A stretch of DNA of 64,000 nucleotides from Novilysobacter antarcticus. GTDB lineage: Bacteria; Pseudomonadota; Gammaproteobacteria; Xanthomonadales; Xanthomonadaceae. Numbering within the stretch: the first letter of the stretch is position 1; each line of letters begins with the position of its first letter. A program made the translations under genes and the position numbers. Below are positions 53,793-63,090 of this stretch, in pieces. Location: contig NZ_JAIEUJ010000001.1 in the NCBI RefSeq assembly GCF_019802285.1, positions 558,001-622,000 on the forward strand. Direction: 5' to 3'. The notes below the pieces were generated by a model. It had not been told where the DNA came from. It saw only the letters and a list, made by a program, of their open reading frames with translations, and did no database searches.

Positions 53793-55130
53793 ATGAAACA
53801 TTCCACCGCGACCGAACGCCTGTACGCGCTTGTCGCCAACGAGGAGGATGCCCGCGTCTGCACCGACATCTGCCAGGAAGCGTGTCGGGAAGTGCCCGGC
53901 AACTTTTTCCGCATCATCGTCGCCAGCATGTTCACCAAGATCGGTGACCTCTTGATCAACCCCAAGACGGTGCTGGCGTGGCTGATCGTGGCCGTCGGTG
54001 CCCCCCAGGCGCTGGTCGGGGTGCTGGTTCCGATCCGGGAGTCCGGATCGCTGATCCCACAGCTGGTCATCGGTGCCTGGGTCCGCCGCCATCCGGTGCG
54101 CAAGTGGTTCTGGGTGATGGGAGCTATCCTGCAGGGACTGGTGGTGCTCGGCATGGCGGCGTCCGTGTGGCTTCTGCAGGGTCTCCCGGCTGCATTGTCG
54201 GTGATTGGTCTGTTGGTGCTGTTCAGCGTCAGCCGCGGTTTCTGTTCGGTGGCCATGAAGGATGTTCAGGGCAAGAGCGTGCCGAAGTCCCGGCGGGGAC
54301 GTCTGGCCGGACTGGCGTCCACCCTCTCCGGGGTGGTCGCATTGATCGTTGGACTGCTGCTGTTTGAAGGCGGCAGCGACCCCAGCATGCGGTTCTACTC
54401 GTTGCTACTGATGGCTGCGGGGCTGTGCTGGTTTGTGGCGGCCGCGGTGTTCTCCGGGGTCGATGAGTTCCACGGGGAGACGGCCGGTGGCGGCAACGCC
54501 CTGCGCGAAGCCATTGGCAGCCTGGGCCTGCTGGTGCGCGATGCACCCTTCCGAAACTTCGTCATCGCCCGGGCTTTCCTGCTCGCATCCGCGCTGGGAT
54601 CGCCATTCGTGGTGGTGCTCGCCCAGCAACGCAGCGAAAGTGCGGTGCTGTTGGGCGGGTTCGTCGTCGCGTCCGGATTGGCCAGCGCGTTGAGCGCCAG
54701 TGTGTGGGGATTCATGGCCGATGCATCCAGCCGCCAGGTGATGATCCTGGGTGGCGGGCTTGCCGCACTGGTGTGCCTGTTTGTCGCCGGAGTGACGTTG
54801 CTTGCTCCGTCGTGGCGCGTCGGCGGCTGGTTCTATCCCGCGGCGTTCTTTGTTTTGGCGATCGCCCATTCGGGGGTGCGCATTGGCCGCAAGACCTACC
54901 TGGTGGATATGGCCGAGGGCAACAAGCGCACCGACTACACGGCGGTCAGCAACACCGTCATCGGCGTGCTGCTTTTGGTGACCGGCGGCCTCAGCGCGGG
55001 CGTGGCAATGCTGGGCACGTCCTGGGCTTTGCTGCTGCTGGGAGCGATGGGTCTGATTGGAAGTGCGTGGTCCTGGCGCTTGCCCGAGGTCTCCCATGGT
55101 CCGCCGGAGCCAGCTGATCAAGGTGTATGA
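53793..55130 (+). CDS. MFS transporter with cytosolic N-terminal extension
   Basis: 445 residues with about 12 helices. It opens with a 45-residue, Cys-containing cytosolic segment (VANEEDARVCTDICQEACRE) ahead of the first helix. The inter-domain loop has QGKSVPKSRRGRLAGLASTL. Its substrate is unknown. The gene is alone, 68 bases from the divergent FMN reductase gene and 24 bases from the end of the next carrier gene. Confidence 0.88.
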   Translation: MKHSTATERLYALVANEEDARVCTDICQEACREVPGNFFRIIVASMFTKIGDLLINPKTVLAWLIVAVGAPQALVGVLVPIRESGSLIPQLVIGAWVRRHPVRKWFWVMGAILQGLVVLGMAASVWLLQGLPAALSVIGLLVLFSVSRGFCSVAMKDVQGKSVPKSRRGRLAGLASTLSGVVALIVGLLLFEGGSDPSMRFYSLLLMAAGLCWFVAAAVFSGVDEFHGETAGGGNALREAIGSLGLLVRDAPFRNFVIARAFLLASALGSPFVVVLAQQRSESAVLLGGFVVASGLASALSASVWGFMADASSRQVMILGGGLAALVCLFVAGVTLLAPSWRVGGWFYPAAFFVLAIAHSGVRIGRKTYLVDMAEGNKRTDYTAVSNTVIGVLLLVTGGLSAGVAMLGTSWALLLLGAMGLIGSAWSWRLPEVSHGPPEPADQGV

Positions 55131-55154
55131 AACCATCTGCCCGGAGAGCAAGGA

Positions 55155-56660
55155 TCAGAAATGGCTGTCGCTGACTAACGCCGTCCGCGGTTGCCCGTCT
55201 TCGGCCCCGGTCGAGTTGGCTGCGATCTTTTGGCGATCGCGCTGATCCTTGAAAGCCATCGCCAACGCTACAAGCACCACGAGCGAGATCAAGCCAAAGC
55301 CGATCACCACGGCGACCGACCATGACCATCGCGCAAGCGACGCAAACACCGCCGCGGTGATCATTGCGATTCCCACCGAGGTGCCGACGCGCTGTCCGGT
55401 CTGCATGATCGCTCCCGAGCTCCCCGCATACTCCAATGGCACCTCCGCCAGTGTCAGTGTCTGGTTCGGGCTGATCACCGCTCCTTGCGCCAGGCCGATG
55501 AACGACAGCGACAGCACGAGCCACCACACGCTCACATTGAATCGTTCGTGCAGGAGCACGACCGCAATGCTGGCGAACAGGCCTAGCAGGGCCAGGAACA
55601 GTCCGCCGATAACGATCTTGCGCCCGTAGTGATTTACCCGGCGGCCGGACCAGTGGGCTGCGTAGGCCGATAGAAGCGCACTGGGAATGCCAAAGAGGCC
55701 GGATTCAAACGCGGTTTTCCCTTGGCCGTCCTGTACATAAAGGGCTACCAATACCCAGACACTCGTCATCCCGGTGAAGTAGAGGGTCATGATCACCGCG
55801 CCGTTGGCGAAGCTGCTGGTGCGGAAGATATCCAGATCCACCATCGGGGTGTGCCCCAGGCGCGGGCAACGCGTCTCCCAGCGCAGCCACACCCAGACCA
55901 GCCCGATGCCGGTGGGCAACAGCGCCCACCACAGTGCCGAGCCGCCGGAGGTCATGAACGGAAACAGGATGGCCAGCAGGGCCAGCCCAAGCAGTACCGA
56001 GCCGACCGGATCCAGCGACCACAGCCAGCTTGTTAGCCGATCCGTTCCCGTTGGGGCTGTTTGCCGAGGTCGTCGGAAAAGCGGCTTGGGGAACCATCTG
56101 ATTCCGAGGATGATGGCGATTATTCCGATGGGAGCGTTCACCAGGAATGTCAGGCGCCAGCCGAGGTCGGGACCCCCGGCGCCGATGAGAAAGCCTCCGA
56201 GCACCGGGCCGATGGCAACGGAAAACCCCACCACGGTTCCCAGGTAACCGAAGGCACGCCCGCGCTCGTCGCCGCGGAAGTACTGCTGGATCATGCCGAT
56301 TGCCTGCGGACTGACCAGTCCCGAGCCGATGCCCTGGACGAACCGGGCCGCGTTGAGCCACGTCGCGTCCGGGGCGAAGCCGGCGGCAATGGAGGCGAGA
56401 GTGAAGATGCCCACGCCCACCAGGAAAATTCCGCCTCGCCCGACAATGTCGCCAGCGCGACCAGCGGCCACCAGGATGATTCCGAAGGTCAGGGCATACC
56501 CCGACAGCACCCATTGCAGGTCCGACTGGTCCGCGTCCAACCCGATCTGGATGGAGGGCAGCGCGACGTTGACGATGCTCACGCCGATCAACGACATGAA
56601 GATGACGCCGAGCAGCACCGCCAGGATGCGCCAGCGCGCCGCGCCTTCTACCCGTTCCAT
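55155..56660 (-). CDS. MFS transporter, DHA2-type 14-helix drug exporter
   Basis: 501 residues. DHA2 features include the start IFMSLIGVSIVNVALPSIQI, LQWVLSGYALTFGIILVAAG and motif C-like GFSVAIGPVLGGFLIG. The likely role is proton-driven drug or metabolite export. Its ATG overlaps the stop of the upstream short-chain dehydrogenase remnant (TAATG), so both share a message. No TetR-type regulator was found beside it. Confidence 0.9.
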   Translation of the reverse strand: MERVEGAARWRILAVLLGVIFMSLIGVSIVNVALPSIQIGLDADQSDLQWVLSGYALTFGIILVAAGRAGDIVGRGGIFLVGVGIFTLASIAAGFAPDATWLNAARFVQGIGSGLVSPQAIGMIQQYFRGDERGRAFGYLGTVVGFSVAIGPVLGGFLIGAGGPDLGWRLTFLVNAPIGIIAIILGIRWFPKPLFRRPRQTAPTGTDRLTSWLWSLDPVGSVLLGLALLAILFPFMTSGGSALWWALLPTGIGLVWVWLRWETRCPRLGHTPMVDLDIFRTSSFANGAVIMTLYFTGMTSVWVLVALYVQDGQGKTAFESGLFGIPSALLSAYAAHWSGRRVNHYGRKIVIGGLFLALLGLFASIAVVLLHERFNVSVWWLVLSLSFIGLAQGAVISPNQTLTLAEVPLEYAGSSGAIMQTGQRVGTSVGIAMITAAVFASLARWSWSVAVVIGFGLISLVVLVALAMAFKDQRDRQKIAANSTGAEDGQPRTALVSDSHF

Positions 56661-56923
56661 TAAGTGGCAGCGATGGCGTGGGACACGGACGATGCACCGA
56701 GCAGCACGGTGGCCAGATCGTCGGGCGGGACGCTACCGTGGCGGCCAAGATCCTTGGCAATCTCGACGTTGCCGGTGCCGGCCTCGTCTGTGAGCGTGCC
56801 GGGGCGGGCGATGGTGCAGCGCAGTCCACGGATCATGGTCAGGCTTTTATGCGGACCGGAGGCCATTCGCTTGATCAGACGGCGGCCGATATTGCCGTTT
56901 GCACCGACGATAAGGACGTGCAT
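56660..56923 (-). pseudogene. NAD(P)H-binding SDR-family protein with a large internal deletion
   Basis: The open frame is 87 residues. It begins with an intact nucleotide-binding start (MHVLIVGANGNIGRRLIKRM). After residue 26 it jumps to the late part of the family (GLRCTIARPGTLTDEAGTG). About 100 central residues and the usual C-terminal end are missing, with no frameshift, compared with YwnB-like proteins of about 210 residues. The product is unlikely to be active. Its TAATG overlap with the exporter gene may keep it in use as a translational leader. Confidence 0.75.
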
Positions 56924-57303
56924 GGGACTTTCCTGAAAGAGCGGTAGTGGAGTTGGGGCGCTGCTGTTTTGCGGCAGAAGCAACGGCGCCGGCAATAAGG
57001 CGCGGGCTGCGACAGCGCCGAACAGCTGTTTTACGGTACCCGGCGTCCATTCGGCGTGTGCAGGCGGGTGCAGGCGGAGCGTACGGATCAGCTCCCGCAA
57101 GTCGGAATTCGCGATTGCCGGGCCAGCGGCTGCTATGGAACCCTCACAGGTCGACGGGGAGCGCCTTCTCGACCCCCGCGAACCACTCACCCTCGACCGG
57201 AACGAACATCGCGCAGGGCGCTTGCTTTCATCGGATTGGACCTAATGGATCGGCTTGCTGTCGCCGATGGGCCGATCCCGGCGCGAGGTGCCGATCGCCC
57301 GCA
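56924..57303. other. 380-base gap without a supported gene
   Basis: The interval between the SDR remnant and the end of the metX-like gene has open frames but none with a recognisable protein, ribosome site or codon pattern. I see no clear terminator for metX. It may hold the remains of deleted sequence. Confidence 0.5.
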
Positions 57304-58449
57304 TCAAAGACTATCGAAAAACGCGCGGATCGCCGGGCAGTAACGATCGTAATCCACCAGGAACGCATCGTGCCCCTGCGGCGAAGGCATCGGCAGGCAA
57401 TCGGCCGTTGCCCCGCCTTCGCGCAGCCCGTCGGCGATCTCCATCTGCTGTTGCAGCGGGAACAGGACATCGGTGCGAGCGCCAATCGTCAGCGCACGCT
57501 CGATACGGATCGCCGCCAGGCCGGCGCGCGTGTGTGCGTGGCTGGCCGCGCGGTCGCCCACTTCGCGCTCGGCGCAGTGGTCGCCCAGGTCAAACCAGTC
57601 CATCGACCGGCTGAGATACAGATAGCAGTTGGGGTCGAAATTACGGACAAAGCGTCGTGCGTGGGCTTCCAGATAGCTCTCCACCTGGAACTCCAGGCCG
57701 AACGGCTCATCCTCGGTCTGCTCGGAGTCCAACCTGACCCGACCGAAGCGGCCGTCCCATTCCAACGCGGAGCGATAGGTGATGACGCCCAGCTTGCGCG
57801 CCATGCGCATGCCGGACTCCGGGTAGGCCGCGTCGCTGTAATCGCCGCCGTTGAAATTGGGGTCCAGGCGGATCGCCTCGCGCTGCAACGAGCGGATGGC
57901 GATCGACCACGGCAGCGCGCGGGCCGCGCCGGCCACGTTCAAATGGGCGGCCGCGATGCCCGGATGACGGATCAACAGCGACAGCGCGACCATGCCGCCC
58001 ATCGAGTTGCCGACCGCGCAGGCCAAACGCTCGATGCCCAGGGTGCGGACGACGTGGGCGAGGGCGTCGGCACCGTCCTCGATCGACAGTTCGGGAAAAT
58101 CGAAGCGGTACGGCAGGCCGGTGGCCGGGTTGGTCGAGGCCGGCCCGGTTGAGCCCTTGCAGCTGCCCAGCGGGTTGGCGCAGATGACGAACCAGCGGTT
58201 GGTATCGATGGGCTTTCCCGGGCCCACCATGGGCTCCCACCAGCCGTCTGCGGGATTGGCGTCCGACGAGGCCATGTGGGCATTGGGCGAGAGTCCGGGT
58301 GCGACCAGCACCGCGTTGTCCGCGGCGGCATTGAGTTCGCCCCAGGTCTCGTAGGCAATCCGCGCGCCGTGCAACTGACCACCGCGCTTCATCGGGAAGG
58401 GCGAGGGGAGGTCTATCCAGCGCGTGCCTGGCGGGATGAATTCTGTCAT
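57304..58449 (-). CDS. metX: MetX-family acyltransferase, probably serine (or homoserine) O-succinyltransferase
   Basis: 381 residues, alpha/beta-hydrolase fold. The nucleophile elbow GNSMGGM, the Asp in GARTDVLFP and the His in SPQGHDAFL form the triad. Most homoserine acyltransferases read NNLGGC-GSTGP, but here it is NPLGSCKGSTGPAS. I associate this with the xanthomonad subgroup shown to succinylate serine for cysteine synthesis; the assignment is from memory. It begins 11 bases after ccmI, at the end of the cytochrome maturation operon. Confidence 0.85.
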   Translation of the reverse strand: MTEFIPPGTRWIDLPSPFPMKRGGQLHGARIAYETWGELNAAADNAVLVAPGLSPNAHMASSDANPADGWWEPMVGPGKPIDTNRWFVICANPLGSCKGSTGPASTNPATGLPYRFDFPELSIEDGADALAHVVRTLGIERLACAVGNSMGGMVALSLLIRHPGIAAAHLNVAGAARALPWSIAIRSLQREAIRLDPNFNGGDYSDAAYPESGMRMARKLGVITYRSALEWDGRFGRVRLDSEQTEDEPFGLEFQVESYLEAHARRFVRNFDPNCYLYLSRSMDWFDLGDHCAEREVGDRAASHAHTRAGLAAIRIERALTIGARTDVLFPLQQQMEIADGLREGGATADCLPMPSPQGHDAFLVDYDRYCPAIRAFFDSL

Positions 58450-58460
58450 CTAGCGGCTAC

Positions 58461-59471
58461 CTACTTGACCACCTGGTCGATCAACAACGCGGCCGCAACC
58501 TCTGGACCTGTCTCAAGCTCGACCGGCGCCGACTCGAAATCGCCGGGGCGCGCGCTGGCCTCGCCGCTGGCGGAAATTCGCGCGCTCAGACGCACCTGCT
58601 CGAGCTCGGACAGCTTCATGGTCGGCATCAGGCTGTCGCTGTCGGTCAGTGTCACGGTGAGCGGGAACGCGCCGGCCTGCAGCTTCTTTACCGCGACCGG
58701 TACCGGGGACCCGTTGGTCTGGCGTGCGATGACGAAGACGCTGGACCCCTGCGGGTATTGCATCGCCAGGCGCGGATCGAGCGACACGCTGACGGTGATG
58801 TTCACCGGTGACGCGGCGACCGGTGCGGCGTCGGGCAGCGGTTCCATCCCGGCGTCTTGACGTGCGGCGTCTATCTGCGAGCGAAGGCTGGCGGCCGTCG
58901 CCGGATCTACCTGGCTGAGCAGCGGCTCCCAGGTCGCCACGGCTGCGGCGGGGTCTCCGCCCTGGCGCTTGGCAATGCCGAGAAACCAGCGGGCGCGCTG
59001 GTGATTGGGCTGCTGGGCGAGCGCGTGCTCCAGCATGTCGACCGAGGTGGCATCGAAACTGCGGTCGGCGTGCGAGCGGGCACGGACCTCGGCGGCTTCG
59101 GTCAGGATGTCGGGATCATCGGGCGCCAGCTTCAACGCGCGGTCGTAGGCCCGCATCGACTCCTCGATACCGCCTTGGGCGAGATGGGCGCGCGCGAGCA
59201 AGCGCCAGCCCTCCACCTGGTTGGGGTCGCGGGCCAGCTCGGCCTTCAGTTGACCGACGGCATCGGCCAAGGTCTCCGGAGCGGTACGCTGCAGCGGATC
59301 CAGCGCGCGCGGGGTGCCAATGACCGTGTAGAGCAGGCCGGCGCTGATGGCCAACAGCACCGTCAGGGCGATGCCCGGCAGCGGTCGGCTGCGCCAGAGC
59401 GGCCGCAACACCCACAGCATCACCCCCAGGGCCATTGCAAGTCCGGCAATCACGAACGTAGTCATCACCAC
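58461..59471 (-). CDS. ccmI: Cytochrome c maturation protein CcmI
   Basis: 336 residues. Two N-terminal membrane helices (VIAGLAMALGVMLWVL and IALTVLLAISAGLLY) precede a TPR region (VEGWRLLARAHLAQGGIEES and MRAYDRALKLAPDDPDIL), as in CcmI/CycH, which hold apocytochrome for haem attachment. A C-terminal beta-rich domain (FVIARQTNGSPVPVAVKKL) matches the extra domain of the long form. It overlaps ccmH by seven bases. Confidence 0.92.
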   Translation of the reverse strand: MVMTTFVIAGLAMALGVMLWVLRPLWRSRPLPGIALTVLLAISAGLLYTVIGTPRALDPLQRTAPETLADAVGQLKAELARDPNQVEGWRLLARAHLAQGGIEESMRAYDRALKLAPDDPDILTEAAEVRARSHADRSFDATSVDMLEHALAQQPNHQRARWFLGIAKRQGGDPAAAVATWEPLLSQVDPATAASLRSQIDAARQDAGMEPLPDAAPVAASPVNITVSVSLDPRLAMQYPQGSSVFVIARQTNGSPVPVAVKKLQAGAFPLTVTLTDSDSLMPTMKLSELEQVRLSARISASGEASARPGDFESAPVELETGPEVAAALLIDQVVK

Positions 59472-59938
59472 TCCTGGTCCTCATCGACGGCGGCGGTGGC
59501 CTTGGGGCTGTCTCCGGGTCCGCCGGCCGCCAGCCGCGAGTGCCGCCTCACCACGTTGACCACCACGATCGCCCCGGCCAGCAGCACCAAGGCGGGACCG
59601 AACCAGAGCAGCCACGTCTTGGTATCCATCCGCGGCCTGTACAGCACGAACTCGCCGTAGCGAGCCACCAGGTATTCCTTGACCTCTGGATTGGACTTGC
59701 CTTGGCGCATCAGGGCCAGCACCTCATGGCGAAGGTCCTGGGCGATGGCGGCATTGGAGTCCGCCAGCGACTGGTTCTGACATTTCACGCAGCGCAGCTC
59801 GCCGGCGAGGTCGTGGAACCGGTCGGCTTCGGCCTGGTCGGTGAACTGCATCGGCGAAGGGTCCCTGACCGCTTGCGCGAACGCCAGCGCCGGCAACAGC
59901 AGGACCAGCACCCACATCAGCTGCCAGCGACGCCTCAT
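59465..59938 (-). CDS. ccmH: Cytochrome c maturation protein CcmH
   Basis: 157 residues with signal peptide (LMWVLVLLLPALAFAQA), the CxxC motif in LRCVKCQNQSLADSNA and one C-terminal membrane helix. It keeps apocytochrome CXXCH cysteines reduced, in relay with CcmG. It overlaps ccmG by four bases and ccmI by seven. Confidence 0.95.
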   Translation of the reverse strand: MRRRWQLMWVLVLLLPALAFAQAVRDPSPMQFTDQAEADRFHDLAGELRCVKCQNQSLADSNAAIAQDLRHEVLALMRQGKSNPEVKEYLVARYGEFVLYRPRMDTKTWLLWFGPALVLLAGAIVVVNVVRRHSRLAAGGPGDSPKATAAVDEDQEW

Positions 59939-60498
59939 GATTCAGCGTCCATGCGATCGAGCAGCGGGATGACCTCGTCGTCGAGGATTTCCTGCGTCAC
60001 CGTGCCAACGTGTTTCCAGCGAACAACGCCCTTGGCGTCGACCAAGAAGGTCTCCGGCGCACCGTAGATGCCCCAGTCCAGGGCGGTATCGCCGCTGTAG
60101 TCGGCCAGCACCACGAAGTAGAGGTTGCCGAACTGCTCCAACCAGCGCAGCGCGTCTTCGCGTTCGTCCTTCAGGTTGTAGCCAACCACGCGCACGCGCT
60201 TGGTCTCGGCAAATTTTGTGAGCACCGGATGCTCGACCCGGCACTCCGGGCACCAGCTGCCCCAGACGTTCATCAAATACGGCTCGCCCAGCAGCTCCTT
60301 CGATGAAATCCGGTAGGAGCCGTCGTGCAGTACCGGCAAGTCGAACGTCGGAGCCGGCTTGCCGATGAGCGGTGAGGGCAAGGCTTCGCGATCCTGGTTG
60401 CGGCTCAGGATCACACCTGCCAGAAGCAGGGCGCCAATCGCCGCAGCGGCAAGCAACGGCACCCAACGCGAGAACGTCGATTTTTCGATGTGAGTCAT
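59935..60498 (-). CDS. dsbE: Thiol:disulfide interchange protein DsbE/CcmG
   Basis: 187 residues, one N-terminal membrane helix and a thioredoxin-fold domain with WCPEC near residues 83-87 and the conserved GAPETFLVD. It reduces the cytochrome haem-binding thiols through CcmH. It overlaps ccmF and ccmH by four bases each. Confidence 0.95.
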   Translation of the reverse strand: MTHIEKSTFSRWVPLLAAAAIGALLLAGVILSRNQDREALPSPLIGKPAPTFDLPVLHDGSYRISSKELLGEPYLMNVWGSWCPECRVEHPVLTKFAETKRVRVVGYNLKDEREDALRWLEQFGNLYFVVLADYSGDTALDWGIYGAPETFLVDAKGVVRWKHVGTVTQEILDDEVIPLLDRMDAES

Positions 60499-62435
60499 GG
60501 CGTGGCCTCGGGTTGGACGGCGAGCGGCGCAGGCCGGCGGAAACGCTTGTCGGAGGCCGATACCAGCCCGCCGAGCATCATCAGCAGCGCGCCGGCCCAG
60601 ATCCAGCGCACGAACGGCTTGACCTGCATGCGCAGTGCCCAGGCGTCATTGCCCAGCGATTCGCCGATCGCCACGTAGAGGTCGCGCGTAACGCCGCTGA
60701 CGATCGCCGCCTCGGTCATGACTTCGCCGCCGCTGGCATAGGTGCGCTTCTCCGGGTGCAGCTCGGCAAGGGGCTTGCCGTCCTTGAACGCGTGCACCGT
60801 TGCGTAGCTGGCGGTGTAGTTCGGGCCCTGTCGCATGTCGACGCCGTCAAAACGGAATGAGTAGTGCCCCAATTCCACGGTCTGGCCCGCCTTGACCGCA
60901 ACTTCCTTCTGCTGCTCAAGGCCTTCAACCAGCAGCGCGCCAACCAGGAACACCGCCACGCCCAAATGGGCCAGTGTCATGCCCAGCATTTCCGCCGTCA
61001 TGCGGGTCTTGGCGCCCTTGTAGCGGGACCATACAAAGCGCAGCGTCCCCAGTGCCACCCACACGGCGCCGAAGATGCCTGCGGCCACTTTCCAGCGACC
61101 CTGAGGGGCGAGGAAGAACGCGGCCACGCCCGCAATCAAAGCGACCAGCAGCCACGGCGCGAGCATCGCCACGACACGCGATGGTTGGTCACGCTGCCAG
61201 CGGGTCAGCGGCCCAAACGGCAACAGCAGGACGATCGGCGCCATCAACAGGATGAAGAGCAGCGCGAAGTAGGGCGGCCCGACCGAGATCTTGCCCAGCT
61301 CGAGCGCGTCCGCCAGCAACGGATACAGCGTACCCAGCAGGACCATCGCGCAAGCCGTGGCCAGCAGCAGGTTGTTGGCCAGCAGCAGGGTTTCACGCGA
61401 GTAGACCGCGAAGGGCTTGTCGTGGTGAATTCCCGGGGCACGGATCGCGTAGAGGATCAGCGAGCCGCCAATCACGATGCCAAGGAAGATCAGGATGAAC
61501 AGGCCGCGAGCCGGATCGGCGGCGAAGGCGTGCACGCTGGTAAGCACGCCCGAGCGCACCAGGAAGGTGCCCAGCAACGACAGCGAGAAACTGGCGATCG
61601 CCAGCAGCAAGGTCCAGCCGCGGAAGCTGCCGCGTTTCTCGGTGACGGCCTGCGAGTGCAAGAGCGCTGCGCCGGCCAGCCACGGCATGAAGCTCGCGTT
61701 CTCGACCGGATCCCAGAACCACCAGCCGCCCCAGCCCAGCTCGTAATACGCCCACCAGCTGCCAAGCGCGATGCCGAGGGTAAGAAACGACCAGGCAACG
61801 TTGGTCCACGGCCGCGTCCAGCGCACCCAGCGCGTGTCCACCCGGCCGTCCAGCAACGCGGCGATGGCGAAGGCGAACGGCACCGCAAAGCCCACGTAGC
61901 CGATGTACAGCATCGGTGGATGGATGATCATCCCCGGGTCCTGCAGCAGCGGATTGAGGTCGCGCCCTTCCATCGCGGCCGGCAACAGCCGCTCGAACGG
62001 GTTGCTGGTGAAGATCAGGAAGGCGAGGAAGCCCAGGCTGACGATGCCCATCACCCCGAGCACGCGGGCGACCACCTCGGCCGGGAGGCGTTGCGAGAAC
62101 TTCGCCACCGCGCCCGTCCACAGCGTGAGCACCGTCGCCCACATCAGCAGCGAGCCTTCGTGTGCGCCCCAGACCGCGGTGTAGCGGTAGCCCAGCGGCA
62201 GCAGCGAATTGGAGTTCTCAGCCACGTACAGCAAGGAGAAATCCTGCAAGACGAATCCGATCGTCAGCACCACGAACGCAAACCCCACAAGCACCATCTG
62301 CGCGTAGGCCGCCGGCCGGGCCACGGCCATCCAGGTCTGGATACCGCGGTGAGCGCCGATCAGGGGCAGTGCCGTCTGCAGGGCGGCCACCAGCAGGGCG
62401 AGAATCAGGGCGAGTTGGCCCAGCTCCGGCAACAT
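60495..62435 (-). CDS. ccmF: Haem lyase CcmF
   Basis: 646 residues with about 15 membrane helices. The haem-handling WWD motif (WGGWWFWDPVENASFMPW) and the conserved GAHEGSLLMW are intact. It accepts haem from CcmE and, with CcmH/CcmI, ligates it to apocytochrome c. It overlaps ccmG and starts two bases after the ccmE stop. Confidence 0.96.
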   Translation of the reverse strand: MLPELGQLALILALLVAALQTALPLIGAHRGIQTWMAVARPAAYAQMVLVGFAFVVLTIGFVLQDFSLLYVAENSNSLLPLGYRYTAVWGAHEGSLLMWATVLTLWTGAVAKFSQRLPAEVVARVLGVMGIVSLGFLAFLIFTSNPFERLLPAAMEGRDLNPLLQDPGMIIHPPMLYIGYVGFAVPFAFAIAALLDGRVDTRWVRWTRPWTNVAWSFLTLGIALGSWWAYYELGWGGWWFWDPVENASFMPWLAGAALLHSQAVTEKRGSFRGWTLLLAIASFSLSLLGTFLVRSGVLTSVHAFAADPARGLFILIFLGIVIGGSLILYAIRAPGIHHDKPFAVYSRETLLLANNLLLATACAMVLLGTLYPLLADALELGKISVGPPYFALLFILLMAPIVLLLPFGPLTRWQRDQPSRVVAMLAPWLLVALIAGVAAFFLAPQGRWKVAAGIFGAVWVALGTLRFVWSRYKGAKTRMTAEMLGMTLAHLGVAVFLVGALLVEGLEQQKEVAVKAGQTVELGHYSFRFDGVDMRQGPNYTASYATVHAFKDGKPLAELHPEKRTYASGGEVMTEAAIVSGVTRDLYVAIGESLGNDAWALRMQVKPFVRWIWAGALLMMLGGLVSASDKRFRRPAPLAVQPEATP

Positions 62436-62437
62436 GC

Positions 62438-62908
62438 CTACGGGCCCACCGGGATATCGACGTCGTGTTTCTGGTGAGCGATGCCCATCTTGTCGGCCAC
62501 TTCCTTGGGCATGTAGGTCTCATCGTGCTTGGCCAGCACCTGCTCGGCGACGAAGCGGTCACCCTCCATCCGCCCGGTGGCGATCACCGCCTGATTCTCG
62601 CGGAACAGGTCCGGGAGGATCCCGGTGTAAACCACCGGCATCTCGGCATCGCCATCGGTCACGCTGAAATGCGAGTCCAGCGAGCCCTCGGTACGTTTCA
62701 GCGAGCCTTCCGCGACCATGCCGCCGAGGCGGAACCGGGCCTGCCCGGATGACACATCCGCGCCGGCCTCGCCGGTGATCACTTCATTGGGCGTGTAGAG
62801 GTAGGCAACGTTGCGCTGCAGCGCCATCGCCACCAGAGAGGCGGCGATGGCAGCGGCGACGACGAGGGCAAGCACCCAGATCAGGCGGCGGCGGCGAATC
62901 GGATTCAT
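62438..62908 (-). CDS. ccmE: Haem chaperone CcmE
   Basis: 156 residues: a short basic start ([13 protein letters not shown]), one membrane helix and a beta-barrel. The covalent haem-binding His is in [11 protein letters not shown] near residue 125. It carries haem from CcmC to CcmF. It overlaps ccmD by four bases. Confidence 0.96.
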   Translation of the reverse strand: MNPIRRRRLIWVLALVVAAAIAASLVAMALQRNVAYLYTPNEVITGEAGADVSSGQARFRLGGMVAEGSLKRTEGSLDSHFSVTDGDAEMPVVYTGILPDLFRENQAVIATGRMEGDRFVAEQVLAKHDETYMPKEVADKMGIAHQKHDVDIPVGP

Positions 62909-63090
62909 CGGGTCAACTCATTGGATACGGAGGGCGGCGCCTGATGCGCGCGGGCGGCGGTCTGCCGGGCGACACGGCGCCGTGCGGTGCGCAACTCCCT
63001 GCGCACCTGCAGCCAGCTGGCGAGGAACTCCCCACCCAGCACGGCCACAAACACCGCGTAAGCGGCAATGACATAGCCCAGGTAGCTCAT
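62905..63090 (-). CDS. ccmD: Haem exporter protein CcmD
   Basis: 61 residues starting at an ATG that overlaps the ccmC stop (ATGA). It has one membrane helix ([19 protein letters not shown]) and a basic tail ([14 protein letters not shown]), the standard CcmD plan. It stabilises CcmC-CcmE contact. It is easily missed because a longer frame in the same phase runs into ccmC. Confidence 0.88.
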   Translation of the reverse strand: MSYLGYVIAAYAVFVAVLGGEFLASWLQVRRELRTARRRVARQTAARAHQAPPSVSNELTR

